Source: Streptomyces olindensis (GTDB lineage Bacteria; Actinomycetota; Actinomycetes; Streptomycetales; Streptomycetaceae). From it: a DNA stretch of 64,000 nucleotides. Location: positions 1 to 64,000 of the forward strand of contig JJOH01000021.1 in assembly GCA_000696115.1 (NCBI GenBank), given 5' to 3'. A program made the position numbers and the translations under genes. The first letter of the stretch is position 1. Each line of letters starts with the position of its first letter. The notes under the pieces are model-generated. The model had not been told where the DNA came from, searched no databases, and saw nothing but the letters and a program-made list of their open reading frames with translations. Shown here piece after piece: positions 37,444 through 47,046 of the stretch.

Positions 37444-38496
37444 GTGGTTCAGAAAACTGAATGGCGGGGGGAGACGCCGGACACACCGGCACCCGACAAG
37501 GGAAGCTTCGCGGGCACCGCGCTCACCACGGCCCATGTGCCCGCCCGGCAACGACGCGCCCACTGGCGCGAGGCCCTGTCCCGGACGTTCGGCGCCGTGG
37601 ACATCTCGGTCGCCCGGGAGGTGAACTCGGGGACGATCCGTACGGCACCGCTCGGCCGGCTCCAGGTCACCACGGTGGACGGTGATCCGTTGGAGGCCCG
37701 GCGCACACCGCGGCTCATCGCCCAGGGCGACGAGGAGCAGTACGTCGTCGTGAAGCTGTTGAGCAAGGGGCGCGGCCGCATCGAGCAGGACACCCGCGAC
37801 CTGGCCCTGCGGCAGGGCGAGGTCTTCCTCTACGACATGGCACGCCCGGTCAGGCTGATCCTCCCTGATCGCTTCCGGACCAAGTCCCTGGTGATACCCC
37901 GGCAGGTCCTGGGCCTCAGCGAGTCGGACCTGCGGCACATCACGGCGTCCCCCATGGGCTCCGACACGGCGCTGGGCGGGCTGCTGGCCACCTGCCTGGA
38001 CCGGCTCGCGGACGAGGCCGGAACGTACCGCGCGCACACCGGCGAGTCGATCGCCCGCAACGTCGTGGACATCCTGACCGTCCTGGCCGACGAACGGCTC
38101 GGCAGGATCCCCACCGGGACCCCGAGCGGCGACGCGGCGCTGCTGCTGCGGATACGGGCGTTCATCGGTCGGCATCTCCCCGATCCGGACCTGACCCCGA
38201 GGACCATTGCCCGCGCCCACCACATCTCCGTGCGCTACCTGCACAAACTGTTCGAGCGCGAGGACACCACGGTCAGCCGGTGGATCCAGAGCCGCCGACT
38301 GGAGGCGTGCCTGCGGGATCTGGGCGGCCGGGACAACACGGGGCTCACCATCGCCGCGGTGGCACACCGGTGGGGCTTCACCAGCGCCGCCCACTTCAGC
38401 CGGGTGTTCCGGGCCGCCTACGGGATGTCCCCCAGTGAATGGCGGGACGTCCCCCGCCCGGACGAAACGGAGACGGAGCCGTCGTGGCCGAACTGA
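37444..38496 (+). CDS. AraC family regulator
   Basis: A protein of about 350 residues with an N-terminal AraC-binding-like domain and a C-terminal double HTH: PDLTPRTIARAHHISVRYLH, then TIAAVAHRWGFTSAAHFSRVF and FRAAYGMSPSEWR. The start is uncertain; GTG at 37444 gives a family-like length, whereas the frame is open from 37345, inside the LuxR gene. A paralogue lies at 42.4 kb. Its end overlaps the next LuxR gene by 13 bases. Confidence 0.85.
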   Translation: MVQKTEWRGETPDTPAPDKGSFAGTALTTAHVPARQRRAHWREALSRTFGAVDISVAREVNSGTIRTAPLGRLQVTTVDGDPLEARRTPRLIAQGDEEQYVVVKLLSKGRGRIEQDTRDLALRQGEVFLYDMARPVRLILPDRFRTKSLVIPRQVLGLSESDLRHITASPMGSDTALGGLLATCLDRLADEAGTYRAHTGESIARNVVDILTVLADERLGRIPTGTPSGDAALLLRIRAFIGRHLPDPDLTPRTIARAHHISVRYLHKLFEREDTTVSRWIQSRRLEACLRDLGGRDNTGLTIAAVAHRWGFTSAAHFSRVFRAAYGMSPSEWRDVPRPDETETEPSWPN

Positions 38497-41303
38497 CCGA
38501 GGCCGAGCCGCACGTCAGGCGCGGTACCGCGTACTCCCCGATGTCCGGCACGCGGCTGGTGGGCCGACAGGCCGAGGTCGCCCAGGTCCTGGACATCGTC
38601 GAAGAGGGGCGGACCGAACCACGGACGCTGCTTCTGCTCGGCGACGCCGGCACGGGCAAGTCGAGGCTGCTGGCCGCCGCCGCGGACCACGCACGTGACA
38701 GGGGAACGCTCGTCCTGACGTCCCAGGGCATCGAGGCCGAGTCGCCCCAGTCCTTCGCGTCCCTGCACCAGCTGCTCCTCCCCGTTCTCTCCGGTGCCGC
38801 CGCACTCCCCGGCCATCTGCGCAAGGCACTCGAGACGGCGTTCGGCACCGCTCAAGACGAGGGGCCGCCCGACTCCATGCTGCTGCGTACGGCCGTCCTG
38901 GCACTGCTGAGCGAGGTCTCGAACCGGCAGCGCGTCCTGCTGGCCCTCGACGACGTCCAGCACTTCGACCGGGACTCCCTCGACGTGTGCGGTTTCGTGA
39001 TGCGCCGCATCACGGCACAGGACGTGTCGGTGCTGCTGACCGCACGTGGCCACACGGCCCCCACCGGGGTCCCGGCGGACCTGCCCACCGTGCTGTTGGG
39101 GCCGCTGACCGAACAGGCCGCGGCCGAACTCCTGGACGCCCAGCCGCACGCCCCCACCGGCCGGACACGGATCGAGCTGCTGCGGCAGGCCGGTGGAAAC
39201 CCGCTGGCCATCATCGAGCTGTGCCGCGCGGCCGGAACGGGCGGCCTGGGTGTGCTGCCCGGCAGCGGACTGCCGCGGACGGAACGCATCCAGGAGCTGT
39301 ACGCCGCCCGGCTCCGGGGTCTGCCCGAGACGACTCGGCAGTTGATCCTCTATGCCGCGGCGTCGCAGGGCGAAGACCTCGCCACCATCATGGCCGCCGC
39401 CGGCGCAGGGTCCGATCTGTCGGCATGGGCCCCGGCCGAGGAGATCGGCCTCGTCGCCGTCTGGGACGGACAGGTGCTCTTCCGGCATCCGCTGGTCCGC
39501 ACGGGCGCCTACCACGCGGCCCCGGCACACCTGCGGCAACAGATCCACCGGGATCTGGCCTCCGCCCTCACGACGGACCCGGCCCGCCGCGCCTGGCACC
39601 TGGCCGCGGCATGCGTCGGCCACGACGAGACCGTGGCGGCGGCTCTGGAGGACACCGCCGAACTCGCCGAGAAACGCGGCGGCTTCTACGCGGCCGGCCA
39701 GGCACTGCAACGTTCCGCCGAGTGCAGCCCCGCGCCCGCCGACCGGGCCCGCCGGTACACGAAGGCACTGCGAGCCGCCCAGAACGTCGGCGATCCCCTG
39801 TGGGTGAGAGAGCTGTTCGACAAGGTCACCGCGCTGACCGACGACCGGGATCTGCTCGGCATGGCCGCCTGCGGCGCCGGCATGGGCATGTCCCTGTTCG
39901 GCCATCAGCGGCAGGCGTTCCGGATCCTGATGAGTGCGCTGGAGCCGCATCCCCCCGGGAACGGCATGACGGTGGTCGCTCTGACCAGCATCCTCGCGGC
40001 CGTCGGCTACCAGTCGGGCCTGCCCGACGTCAGGCGCCCGGTCGAGGCCGTGCTGGACGGCGTGGACACCGGGAACTCCGAGACCTCCTACGCCGAGCTG
40101 GCGACGAGCGACAGCTCCGACGCGGTGCGGGCCGCCTCCCTGGCCGGAGCCGACCCCACCCGGGCCCCCGAGTTGCTGCGACGCATCCTTCGACAGCCGG
40201 GGGCGCCCGAGGCGTCGGCCGACGTCGCGGCGATGACCCGCCTCCTGGGCCTGGGCGGGGTCGCCTGGTACGCCGACGAGTCCGACCTGTGCGTCGACGC
40301 CCACCGGCAGGGGTACGCCATGCTGAGTGCGTACGGCGCCCTGGGCTCGGCCGCACCCTCGCTCGCGGCGGTGGCGGCGTCGCTGATCGACACCGGCCGA
40401 TGGGCGGAGGCCGACGAGCATCTCGACAAGTCCGCGGCGCTGGCTGCTGTTCACAAGTGGAGGCATCTCCAGATCGACGTCGAGGCCCTGCGAGCAACCC
40501 TGCGGGCCCTTCGGGGCGAGACCGACGACCTGCCGACGGACCCGGCCTGGACGGCGGTCGCGCTGGAGGAGAACCGCGCCACCCACGCCCGCCTTCTGCG
40601 GGCCGCGGGTACGACCGCCGTGCTCGCCGGCGACTTCGACGGCGCGTTCCGGCATTTCCGCCTGCTGTTCGGCGAGGACGGCACGCCTCTGCACTACTTC
40701 CTGTCACCCCGGTCGATCGCGGATCTCGCCGCGGCCGCCCAACGGACGGGCCGGGAGAAGGAGGCGGCACGCATCGTCGAGGTGGTGCGCGCCGCGATGG
40801 GGCCGCAGCCCACGATGCGGATGACCCTGCTGCTGCACCATGCCGCCGCGCTCACCGGAGATCCCAAGGACGCCGAGCACCACTTCCGGCTCGCCACGGT
40901 GAACCCGGCGGGCGACCAGTGGCCGTTGGCACGGGCGCAGGCGAGGCTGCACTACGCGCAGTGGCTGCGCCGGCGACGGCGCCCGCTGGACGCCCGCCCG
41001 CTGCTGGCCACGGCACTGGAGTCGTTCACCCGGCTCGGCGCGACGGCCCTGGCGGAGGAGGCCCGCGTGGAACTGCGGGCCAGCGGCGTGGCCACCGAGC
41101 CCGCCAAGGCCGACCCGCTGGCGGAGCTGACCGCCCAGCAGCGGGAGATCGTCCGGCTGGCCGCGCGGGGGCTGCGCAACCGGGAGATAGCCGAGCAGCT
41201 GATGCTCTCCCCCCGCACGGTCAGCTCCCACCTCTACAACGTGTACCCAAAACTGGGGGTCAGCAGCCGCAACCAGCTCCGCGGTCTCTTCGAGGACCTA
41301 TGA
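38484..41303 (+). CDS. second large ATP-binding LuxR regulator
   Basis: A 939-residue LAL-type protein: Walker A GDAGTGKS in the N-terminal ATPase, a Walker B-like LLALDDVQHFD, a helical middle region, and a C-terminal HTH (LTAQQREIVRLAARGLRNRE, then LSPRTVSSHLYNVY). Paralogous to the gene at 34.5 kb. GTG at 38484 follows GGAGACGGAG; an ATG 45 bases upstream lies deep in the AraC gene. Probably activates the adjacent hydrolase genes. Confidence 0.88.
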   Translation: MAELTEAEPHVRRGTAYSPMSGTRLVGRQAEVAQVLDIVEEGRTEPRTLLLLGDAGTGKSRLLAAAADHARDRGTLVLTSQGIEAESPQSFASLHQLLLPVLSGAAALPGHLRKALETAFGTAQDEGPPDSMLLRTAVLALLSEVSNRQRVLLALDDVQHFDRDSLDVCGFVMRRITAQDVSVLLTARGHTAPTGVPADLPTVLLGPLTEQAAAELLDAQPHAPTGRTRIELLRQAGGNPLAIIELCRAAGTGGLGVLPGSGLPRTERIQELYAARLRGLPETTRQLILYAAASQGEDLATIMAAAGAGSDLSAWAPAEEIGLVAVWDGQVLFRHPLVRTGAYHAAPAHLRQQIHRDLASALTTDPARRAWHLAAACVGHDETVAAALEDTAELAEKRGGFYAAGQALQRSAECSPAPADRARRYTKALRAAQNVGDPLWVRELFDKVTALTDDRDLLGMAACGAGMGMSLFGHQRQAFRILMSALEPHPPGNGMTVVALTSILAAVGYQSGLPDVRRPVEAVLDGVDTGNSETSYAELATSDSSDAVRAASLAGADPTRAPELLRRILRQPGAPEASADVAAMTRLLGLGGVAWYADESDLCVDAHRQGYAMLSAYGALGSAAPSLAAVAASLIDTGRWAEADEHLDKSAALAAVHKWRHLQIDVEALRATLRALRGETDDLPTDPAWTAVALEENRATHARLLRAAGTTAVLAGDFDGAFRHFRLLFGEDGTPLHYFLSPRSIADLAAAAQRTGREKEAARIVEVVRAAMGPQPTMRMTLLLHHAAALTGDPKDAEHHFRLATVNPAGDQWPLARAQARLHYAQWLRRRRRPLDARPLLATALESFTRLGATALAEEARVELRASGVATEPAKADPLAELTAQQREIVRLAARGLRNREIAEQLMLSPRTVSSHLYNVYPKLGVSSRNQLRGLFEDL

Positions 41304-41310
41304 GGGAGAT

Positions 41311-42306
41311 GTGAACTTCGAGCCCCCCACGGATGCCGGCGGACGCGGCCGTCCCGCCGTCGTCCTCGATCCCCTCGTCCAGCGGCTCGTCGACGCCTGT
41401 GCCGCACCGCCGTACCTGCACCAGCTCGGCCCCGTCGACGGGCGGCAGGCCCTGCTGGAGATGCAGGGCCACACACCGGACGACTTCGCCGTGGACGCCG
41501 AGTTCAGGGTGGCACCCGTGGGTCCCGCCGGGCTCGTCGGCTTCTGGCTGTTCCGGCCGACGCGGCCGGCCGGCCCCCTTCCCGTGGTCGTGTACCTCCA
41601 CGGCGGCCGATGGATGCTCGGCGACGGCCGGACGCACGCGCGCATGATCAGCGAGTTGGCGGCCATCAGCGGCGCCGCCTTCGTGGTGCCCGAGTACACC
41701 CGTACGCCGGAGGCCCGCTCCCCGGTCCAGCTGGAGGAGTCGTACGCGGTCCTGACCTGGATCGTCGAGCAGGCGGCCGAACTGGCCCTGAACGGCCGGA
41801 GGCTGGCGGTGGCCGGCGACTGCGCCGGCGCGACCATGGCCACGGCCCTCACCATGCTGGCCAAGCAGCGCGGCGGCCCCCGCATCCGGGCGCAGTTGCT
41901 CTACTACCCGATGACCGACCCGGACAGTGACACCGAGTCGGCGGAACAGTTCGAGTACGGCTACCTCCTGACGCGCGCCGCTGTCGAGTGGTACTGGCAG
42001 CAGTACGTCGACGACGAGCGCGAACTCGCGGAGCCCACGGCCGCGCCGCTGCGGGCCACCCCCGAGGATCTCGCAGGACTGCCCCCCGCCCTGGTCGTGT
42101 CGGCGGAGGCGGATGTCGTCCGGGACGAGGGCGAACAGTACGCTCGCCTGCTGCGGCTGGCGGGGGTGCCCGTGACCGCCGTCCGCTATCTGGGGACGGT
42201 GCACGACTTCGTCTCCCTGAACCCCCTGAGGAACAGCCCTCCCACACGGGCCGCGATCAGCCAGGGCGGCCGCTTCCTCGGGGACGCCCTGGCCGACCGG
42301 CGCTGA
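41311..42306 (+). CDS. HSL-type alpha/beta hydrolase with cysteine nucleophile
   Basis: A 331-residue hydrolase of the hormone-sensitive-lipase type: oxyanion motif YLHGGRW (95-101), acid region EADVVRDEGE and catalytic His in GTVHDFVS. The nucleophile elbow reads GDCAGA, so Ser is replaced by Cys171 (codon TGC at 41821). The related gene at 49.4 kb has GDSVGG, so the change is specific. Either the activity is altered or it is a thiol hydrolase. It follows the LuxR gene by seven bases with AGGGAG, so it is co-transcribed. Confidence 0.85.
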   Translation: MNFEPPTDAGGRGRPAVVLDPLVQRLVDACAAPPYLHQLGPVDGRQALLEMQGHTPDDFAVDAEFRVAPVGPAGLVGFWLFRPTRPAGPLPVVVYLHGGRWMLGDGRTHARMISELAAISGAAFVVPEYTRTPEARSPVQLEESYAVLTWIVEQAAELALNGRRLAVAGDCAGATMATALTMLAKQRGGPRIRAQLLYYPMTDPDSDTESAEQFEYGYLLTRAAVEWYWQQYVDDERELAEPTAAPLRATPEDLAGLPPALVVSAEADVVRDEGEQYARLLRLAGVPVTAVRYLGTVHDFVSLNPLRNSPPTRAAISQGGRFLGDALADRR

Positions 42307-42372
42307 GGCCGAGGGCCGAGGGCCGTCAGGAATCGACCGTCAACTTACTGATGCCTGCGGAGCAGGCTCTCG

Positions 42373-42421
42373 CCAGGCTGAAGGACGTGAGGCCGCCTAC
42401 GGCGGCAGGTCTTCAGCCTGG
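42373..42421. other. strong stem-loop ahead of AraC gene
   Basis: CCAGGCTGAAG (42373-42383) pairs exactly with CTTCAGCCTGG (42411-42421); inside, GCCGCC pairs with GGCGGC around TAC. It lies just after the hydrolase and ends 11 bases before the AraC start, with its right edge touching the ribosome site GGAAGAGGAG. It could end transcription or hide the ribosome site; it may also be a leftover of a repeat element. Confidence 0.55.
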
Positions 42422-42431
42422 GAAGAGGAGC

Positions 42432-43256
42432 ATGTTCGTCGCCGAACCCGTGTCATCAGGAGGCATCCAGATCATTTCCGACGTGCCGGACGAGGAGGAT
42501 GAGGAATTCCTCTACCTGGGCCTGATCGACCGTCGCTCGGCCGCGATCACCCGGGAACGGGGCGAGGTTCTCCTGGAGTCGAGGGACGTCGTTTTCTGCG
42601 ATCCGGGTCGGCGTCCTGCCCTGCGGTCCGGCGACGGCTGCCAGACGACGGTCTTCCGCATACCCCGTTGCTATCTGGGAGTTCCGGAATCGGACCTGGA
42701 CCGCGTCCTGGGGGTGACCGTGCGAGGCTGCCGGGGCCTGGGCGCGCTGGTGTCGGACTTTCTGGCCACGCTCGCCGCCGAGGCGGAGTTCCGGACTTCG
42801 ACGATCGGTGACCGGCTCGCCCGGAGCGCCATGGATCTCGTCGCTGTACTGGTGAAGGAACTCCTCGATACGGAGACCGCGGTCGAGGCGTCGAGTGCGG
42901 GGAAGGCCGGCAACGAGATGCTGCCCCGGATCCGGGCCCACATCGAAGAGCACCTGATGGAGCCGGACCTGTCACCGGAATCGATAGCGCGCGCGCACCA
43001 CATCTCGGTCCGCTACCTGCACAAGCTCTTCCAGGACGACGGCACCACGGTGAGCCAGTGGGTGCGGCAGCGGAGACTCGACGCCTGCCGGCGCGAGCTG
43101 AGCCGGACCCCGAACCGAAGAATCACCGTGGCCGCTGTGGCGCACCGCTGGGGTTTCAGCAGCCCAGCGCACTTCAGCCGCACCTTCCGGGGCGCGTACG
43201 GCATGTCCCCCAGCGCATGGCAGGCACTGGCCGCGTCGGGCGTCGGCGCCGGCTGA
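42432..43256 (+). CDS. AraC family regulator, short N-terminal domain
   Basis: A 274-residue regulator with the same C-terminal double HTH as the gene at 37.4 kb (PDLSPESIARAHHISVRYLH, then TVAAVAHRWGFSSPAHFSRTF). The N-terminal domain is about 70 residues shorter than its paralogue's and starts inside the ligand domain fold. The ATG at 42432 has the best ribosome site in the region; the frame is open upstream but crosses the stem-loop. Probably controls the hydrolase/transport cluster. Confidence 0.8.
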   Translation: MFVAEPVSSGGIQIISDVPDEEDEEFLYLGLIDRRSAAITRERGEVLLESRDVVFCDPGRRPALRSGDGCQTTVFRIPRCYLGVPESDLDRVLGVTVRGCRGLGALVSDFLATLAAEAEFRTSTIGDRLARSAMDLVAVLVKELLDTETAVEASSAGKAGNEMLPRIRAHIEEHLMEPDLSPESIARAHHISVRYLHKLFQDDGTTVSQWVRQRRLDACRRELSRTPNRRITVAAVAHRWGFSSPAHFSRTFRGAYGMSPSAWQALAASGVGAG

Positions 43257-43289
43257 TCGCGCTGTCCATGAGTGCCCCGGCCGGTGCGG

Positions 43290-44960
43290 TCAGCGGCGCG
43301 GACCGTCCCCTGTCCACGATGGGTTCGTCGTGTCCGGAACGACGGGTCCCGAGGACGTGTCGAAGGCATGGGTGACCTCCGGCCGGGTGCCCGGGACGAG
43401 GAGATCGCGTGCGCGCTCCTCGTAGCGGCGGTCGGTGAGCGTGAGCCGGTCGCTGTGCTGGGCGAGATGCTCGGACCAGGACGCGACGAGATAGTTCTCG
43501 ATGAAGTGCCCGGGATCTTGGCCGTCCTGGTACAGCCCCCAGGTCAGAGCTCCGGTACGCCGCCGGGAACGGGCGACGTGCTCCATACAGTCGCTGAAGG
43601 CCGCTTCGTTCCCGGGTGCCACGCGGTACGAGACGGTGACCAGGACCGGACCGGCGGTGGGCCCCGGCTCGAACACCAGGGGCGGGACAGGCCAGTGCTC
43701 GGAGGGCGCGGGGTCGGCGCCCTCCGCGCCGTCCAGCGGCCAGCGGCGCACGCTGAGGGCACTGACCAGCAGCAACGCGCTGCCGGCCAGGAGCGGGACG
43801 GCGAGCCCCAGCCGCTCGGCGAGGGCGCCCCACAGCGGCGCCACCAGCGCCTGACCGCCCTGGAAGACAAGAAGATAGACGGCGAGGCCACGGGCCCTGA
43901 CCCAGCCCGGAAGCCGCGTCTGCATGGCCGCGTTGAGGGTGGACAGAACCCCGATCCACGCCAGTCCGGCGAACAGCAGTGCCCCTGTCACCAGCCACGG
44001 GATCCGTACGGTGGCCAGGACCACCAGCACACCCGCGAAGATCAGGGCGCCGCTGCTCAGAGTGCCGTTGGCACCGAGCACCCTGGTGCTGCGAGGCAGA
44101 GCGAAGGCGCCCGCCACCGCACCGACCCCGACCGCGCCCAGCAGCAGCCCGTAGCCACTCGGGCCCAGGTGGAGGGAGCGGCTCGCGACCAGCGGCAGCA
44201 GCGCCCACAGAGCGCCGCCGCCGGGGATGAACAGGGCCATCCGCAACAGGACCCGGCGGACGTCAGGCGCGTACCGGACATAGCGGCGGCCTGCGTCGAG
44301 AGCGCTCAGGAGCTTCTCGCCCCCGGCGACGGCGGCGACGGTCCGGGGGCGCCGCCACAGCATCAGTACGACGGCGATGCCGAGGTAGGAGACGGCGTTG
44401 AAGGCGAACACCCACCCCGCCCCCGCCCCCGCCACGACCACTCCGCCGACGGCCGGCCCGACGGCGCGGGCCAGATTCATGTTCACTCCGCCGAGGGCGG
44501 CGGCCTGCCCCAGCTGGCGTCGTTCCACCAGCTCCGGCTGGATCGCCTGCCAGGCCGGGCCCATCAATGCGGTGCCGCATCCCAGCAGGAAGGTGAGGAC
44601 CAGCAGCAGCAGGGGAGTGAGCGCGTCCGCGAACGCCAGCGCGGTCAGTGTTCCGGAGACCGCGAGCATGGCCAACTGCGCGGTCAGGAGCACCCCGCGA
44701 CGGTCGTAGCGGTCGGCGGCGACGCCCGAGGGCAGGGCCAGGAGCACGACGGGCAGGCTGGAGGCCGTCTGGACCAGCGTCACCAGTGCCGCGTCGTGCC
44801 CGATCAGCAGCCACTGGGCGCCCACCATCTGCATCCAGCTGCCGACGTTGGAGACCAGCTGCGCGATCCACAGCGCCCGGAAGACGCGTGCCGCGAGCGG
44901 CGCCCACGCCGAGTCGGGCTTCGGGGACCGTGCCGGTGTGGCGGGTGATGCGGTGCTCAT
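43290..44960 (-). CDS. MFS transporter with C-terminal domain
   Basis: A 556-residue major-facilitator protein with about 12 membrane helices. The cytoplasmic loop ADRYDRRGVLL (about 81-91) is the MFS signature. The last ~130 residues are soluble, with VLVTVSYRVAPGNEAAFSDCM and EVTHAFDTSSG, a monooxygenase-like (ABM-type) appendage seen in actinobacterial MFS_3 exporters. Likely exports a toxic or aromatic compound. Overlaps the DUF1275 gene by four bases. Confidence 0.85.
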   Translation of the reverse strand: MSTASPATPARSPKPDSAWAPLAARVFRALWIAQLVSNVGSWMQMVGAQWLLIGHDAALVTLVQTASSLPVVLLALPSGVAADRYDRRGVLLTAQLAMLAVSGTLTALAFADALTPLLLLVLTFLLGCGTALMGPAWQAIQPELVERRQLGQAAALGGVNMNLARAVGPAVGGVVVAGAGAGWVFAFNAVSYLGIAVVLMLWRRPRTVAAVAGGEKLLSALDAGRRYVRYAPDVRRVLLRMALFIPGGGALWALLPLVASRSLHLGPSGYGLLLGAVGVGAVAGAFALPRSTRVLGANGTLSSGALIFAGVLVVLATVRIPWLVTGALLFAGLAWIGVLSTLNAAMQTRLPGWVRARGLAVYLLVFQGGQALVAPLWGALAERLGLAVPLLAGSALLLVSALSVRRWPLDGAEGADPAPSEHWPVPPLVFEPGPTAGPVLVTVSYRVAPGNEAAFSDCMEHVARSRRRTGALTWGLYQDGQDPGHFIENYLVASWSEHLAQHSDRLTLTDRRYEERARDLLVPGTRPEVTHAFDTSSGPVVPDTTNPSWTGDGPRR

Positions 44961-45694
44961 GCCGGTCCGACCCAGGTCGCTTCAGCGGTCGAGAGGCGAT
45001 GGGTGATCGCGGAGGTCACCGCGAGCAGCACCAGAGTCAGAGCCAGGGTGAGGACGAGATGGCCGTGCAGGACGAGCTGGGCTCCGACGAGAGCGCCGAG
45101 GAACATGGCGAGCACGGACAGGATCCGGCGGCCGGGGCGCGGCGCCTCGCCGCCGGCCGGGGTGGAGTCCGCGGCCAGGCCCGTCAGGGTCAGGGTCAGG
45201 ACGGTCGTGGTGAGGTCCGGCACGCCCAGGCGCCGGGCGACCGCGTTCTGCAGGCCCATGGCGAGCCCGAGAAGCACGATCAGCGTGTACTGGACGCCGG
45301 TGGTGACCCGGCCGCCGTCCGACGCGGCAGCGGCCGCCACGGTGACCGCCACCAGGACCGACTGCACAGCCGTGGCCGCAGCCAACAAGTGCCCCCGGTG
45401 CGTGGCGAACCGGGTGGCGAGCCGGCCCCCGGTGAGCGCGCCGACGAGGAACGAGACCATCGCGACGACGGACGCGAGCGCGGACAGGCCCTCGGCGCCC
45501 GCCAGGGCGAACCCGAGGAACACCACGTTGCCGGTCATGTTGGCGACGAAGACGTGCCCGAGCGCCAGGTAGCTCACCGCGTCGACCAGCCCGGTGACCA
45601 CCGTCAGGATCAGCATCAGGGGAGGCAGCGGGCCGTGCCGTTCCTCCCCACGCGGGACCAGGGTGCGGACGGCGTCACTCAGCAGCCTGCGCAT
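44957..45694 (-). CDS. DUF1275 (YoaK-like) membrane protein
   Basis: A 245-residue protein with six or seven membrane helices of DUF1275: TVVTGLVDAVSYLALGHVFVANMTGN is the family's start signature (about 30-55). Function of the family is unknown. It lies between DoxX and MFS genes with overlaps on both sides (20 and 4 bases), making one operon. Confidence 0.85.
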   Translation of the reverse strand: MRRLLSDAVRTLVPRGEERHGPLPPLMLILTVVTGLVDAVSYLALGHVFVANMTGNVVFLGFALAGAEGLSALASVVAMVSFLVGALTGGRLATRFATHRGHLLAAATAVQSVLVAVTVAAAAASDGGRVTTGVQYTLIVLLGLAMGLQNAVARRLGVPDLTTTVLTLTLTGLAADSTPAGGEAPRPGRRILSVLAMFLGALVGAQLVLHGHLVLTLALTLVLLAVTSAITHRLSTAEATWVGPA

Positions 45695-46214
45695 ACCGCG
45701 CCCCTTCCGTCGAGGCGCCCGGCCGGTGCAGCAGCACGCGGGTGAGCAACCCGCTCGCCGGGCCCATGACGATCGCGGCGACGGAGACCCCCACCGGCCA
45801 GGGGGTGACGGCCAGCGCGTGGTCCACGGACCACCGCCCGGGCCCGGTGAGGGCCAGTGCGGCGGAGACGACGACGAGGACCAGGGGGTATTCGTAGCCG
45901 TCGTTCTGTACCCACAGCCCCTTGGGCCACTTGACCGTGCCGGCGACCGTCATCACGCCCATGGCGGCCATCGCGGCCAGGGGGGTGAGCAGGCCGGCGG
46001 CCAGGAACAGGCCGGCACCGATCTGGCTGGCTCCCGCGACCAGCGCGGTCAGCCGGCCGCCGCGGAATCCGTCACGGCGGAACTCCTCGGTTCCGCCCGC
46101 GACACCGTTGCCCCCGAGCCGGAAGCTCACCTTCTGCACCCCGTGCCCGGCGATGAGCAACCCCACCGTCAGCCGGAGGACCAACAGTCCAGCGTCCAAC
46201 AGTCCAGCGTCCAT
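45675..46214 (-). CDS. DoxX family membrane protein
   Basis: A 179-residue protein with four membrane helices and the DoxX pattern VLRLTVGLLIAGHGVQKVSF (about 11-30), then RLTALVAGASQIGAGLFLAAGL. Members take part in quinone or sulfur redox processes or are stress-related. ATG at 46214; the longer upstream frame is Arg-rich antisense shadow. Confidence 0.85.
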   Translation of the reverse strand: MDAGLLDAGLLVLRLTVGLLIAGHGVQKVSFRLGGNGVAGGTEEFRRDGFRGGRLTALVAGASQIGAGLFLAAGLLTPLAAMAAMGVMTVAGTVKWPKGLWVQNDGYEYPLVLVVVSAALALTGPGRWSVDHALAVTPWPVGVSVAAIVMGPASGLLTRVLLHRPGASTEGARYAQAAE

Positions 46215-46257
46215 CGTGTTCCTACCCGTTCCTGGCGTTCTGGTTCCGGTGTGGTGA

Positions 46258-46920
46258 TCAGCCGGCGGCGTGCGCGCCGATGACGGCCTGCGCGTAGACC
46301 AGCCCGAGCCCGTAGGTACCGCCGTGCTCCTTGACGACGTCGCCCACGGCCGCGTACGTCTCGGTACGGGCCCAGTCACGCTGGAGCTCCAGGAGCACCT
46401 GCACCCAGGTCACCGGTACGGCGCCGGCCTGGATCATGCGCTGGACGGCGTGCTCGTGGGCCTGCGGGCTGACACCGCCGGACGCGTCGGTGACGACGTA
46501 GACCTCATAGCCCTGGGCGATGGCGGACAGCACCGGCAGGACGACGCAGACCTCGGTCCACAGGCCGGCGATGACAAGCTTCTCGCGGCCGGTGGCCTTG
46601 ACCGCCTCGACGAAGTTCACGTCCTCCCAGGCGTTCATCGTGGTGCGGTCGATGATCTTCTGGTCGGGGAAGACGTCCGCGAGCTGCGGCATGAGCGGTC
46701 CGGAGAAGGACTCGGAGGCCACGGTGCTCAGCACGGTCGGCACGTCGAACACCTTCGCGGCCTTCGCCAGGCCCACGGTGGAGTTGATGATGGCGGTGCG
46801 GTCGCCGCTGCCGGTGCCGAAGAACATCTGCGGCTGGTGGTCGATGAACAGCACCGCGCAGTTGTCCGGGGTGAGCAGGTCGGGGCTGGGGGCAGCGGTG
46901 ACCTCGGCGATGTTGACCAT
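46258..46920 (-). CDS. YcaC-like isochorismatase-family hydrolase
   Basis: A 220-residue cysteine hydrolase-fold protein. Asp in LFIDHQPQ (about 27), and Cys in GLWTEVCVVLP (about 124) are the visible catalytic residues; the Lys is less certain. YcaC-type enzymes act on small amides or carbamates; substrate is unknown. Stands upstream of the DoxX-DUF1275-MFS genes with 43 bases between, so it may lead the operon. Confidence 0.85.
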   Translation of the reverse strand: MVNIAEVTAAPSPDLLTPDNCAVLFIDHQPQMFFGTGSGDRTAIINSTVGLAKAAKVFDVPTVLSTVASESFSGPLMPQLADVFPDQKIIDRTTMNAWEDVNFVEAVKATGREKLVIAGLWTEVCVVLPVLSAIAQGYEVYVVTDASGGVSPQAHEHAVQRMIQAGAVPVTWVQVLLELQRDWARTETYAAVGDVVKEHGGTYGLGLVYAQAVIGAHAAG

Positions 46921-47046
46921 GAGTTGTCCTTTCTCGGCAAGCGGCGGCGCGGACTGCTGTCCGTGCCGTGGGAAAGACCGTCCGGTGGGACGGAGCTGGT
47001 GGGTGTCCCGGAAGGGGCGGCGCAGGGCCTGGCCACTTCCGGGAGT

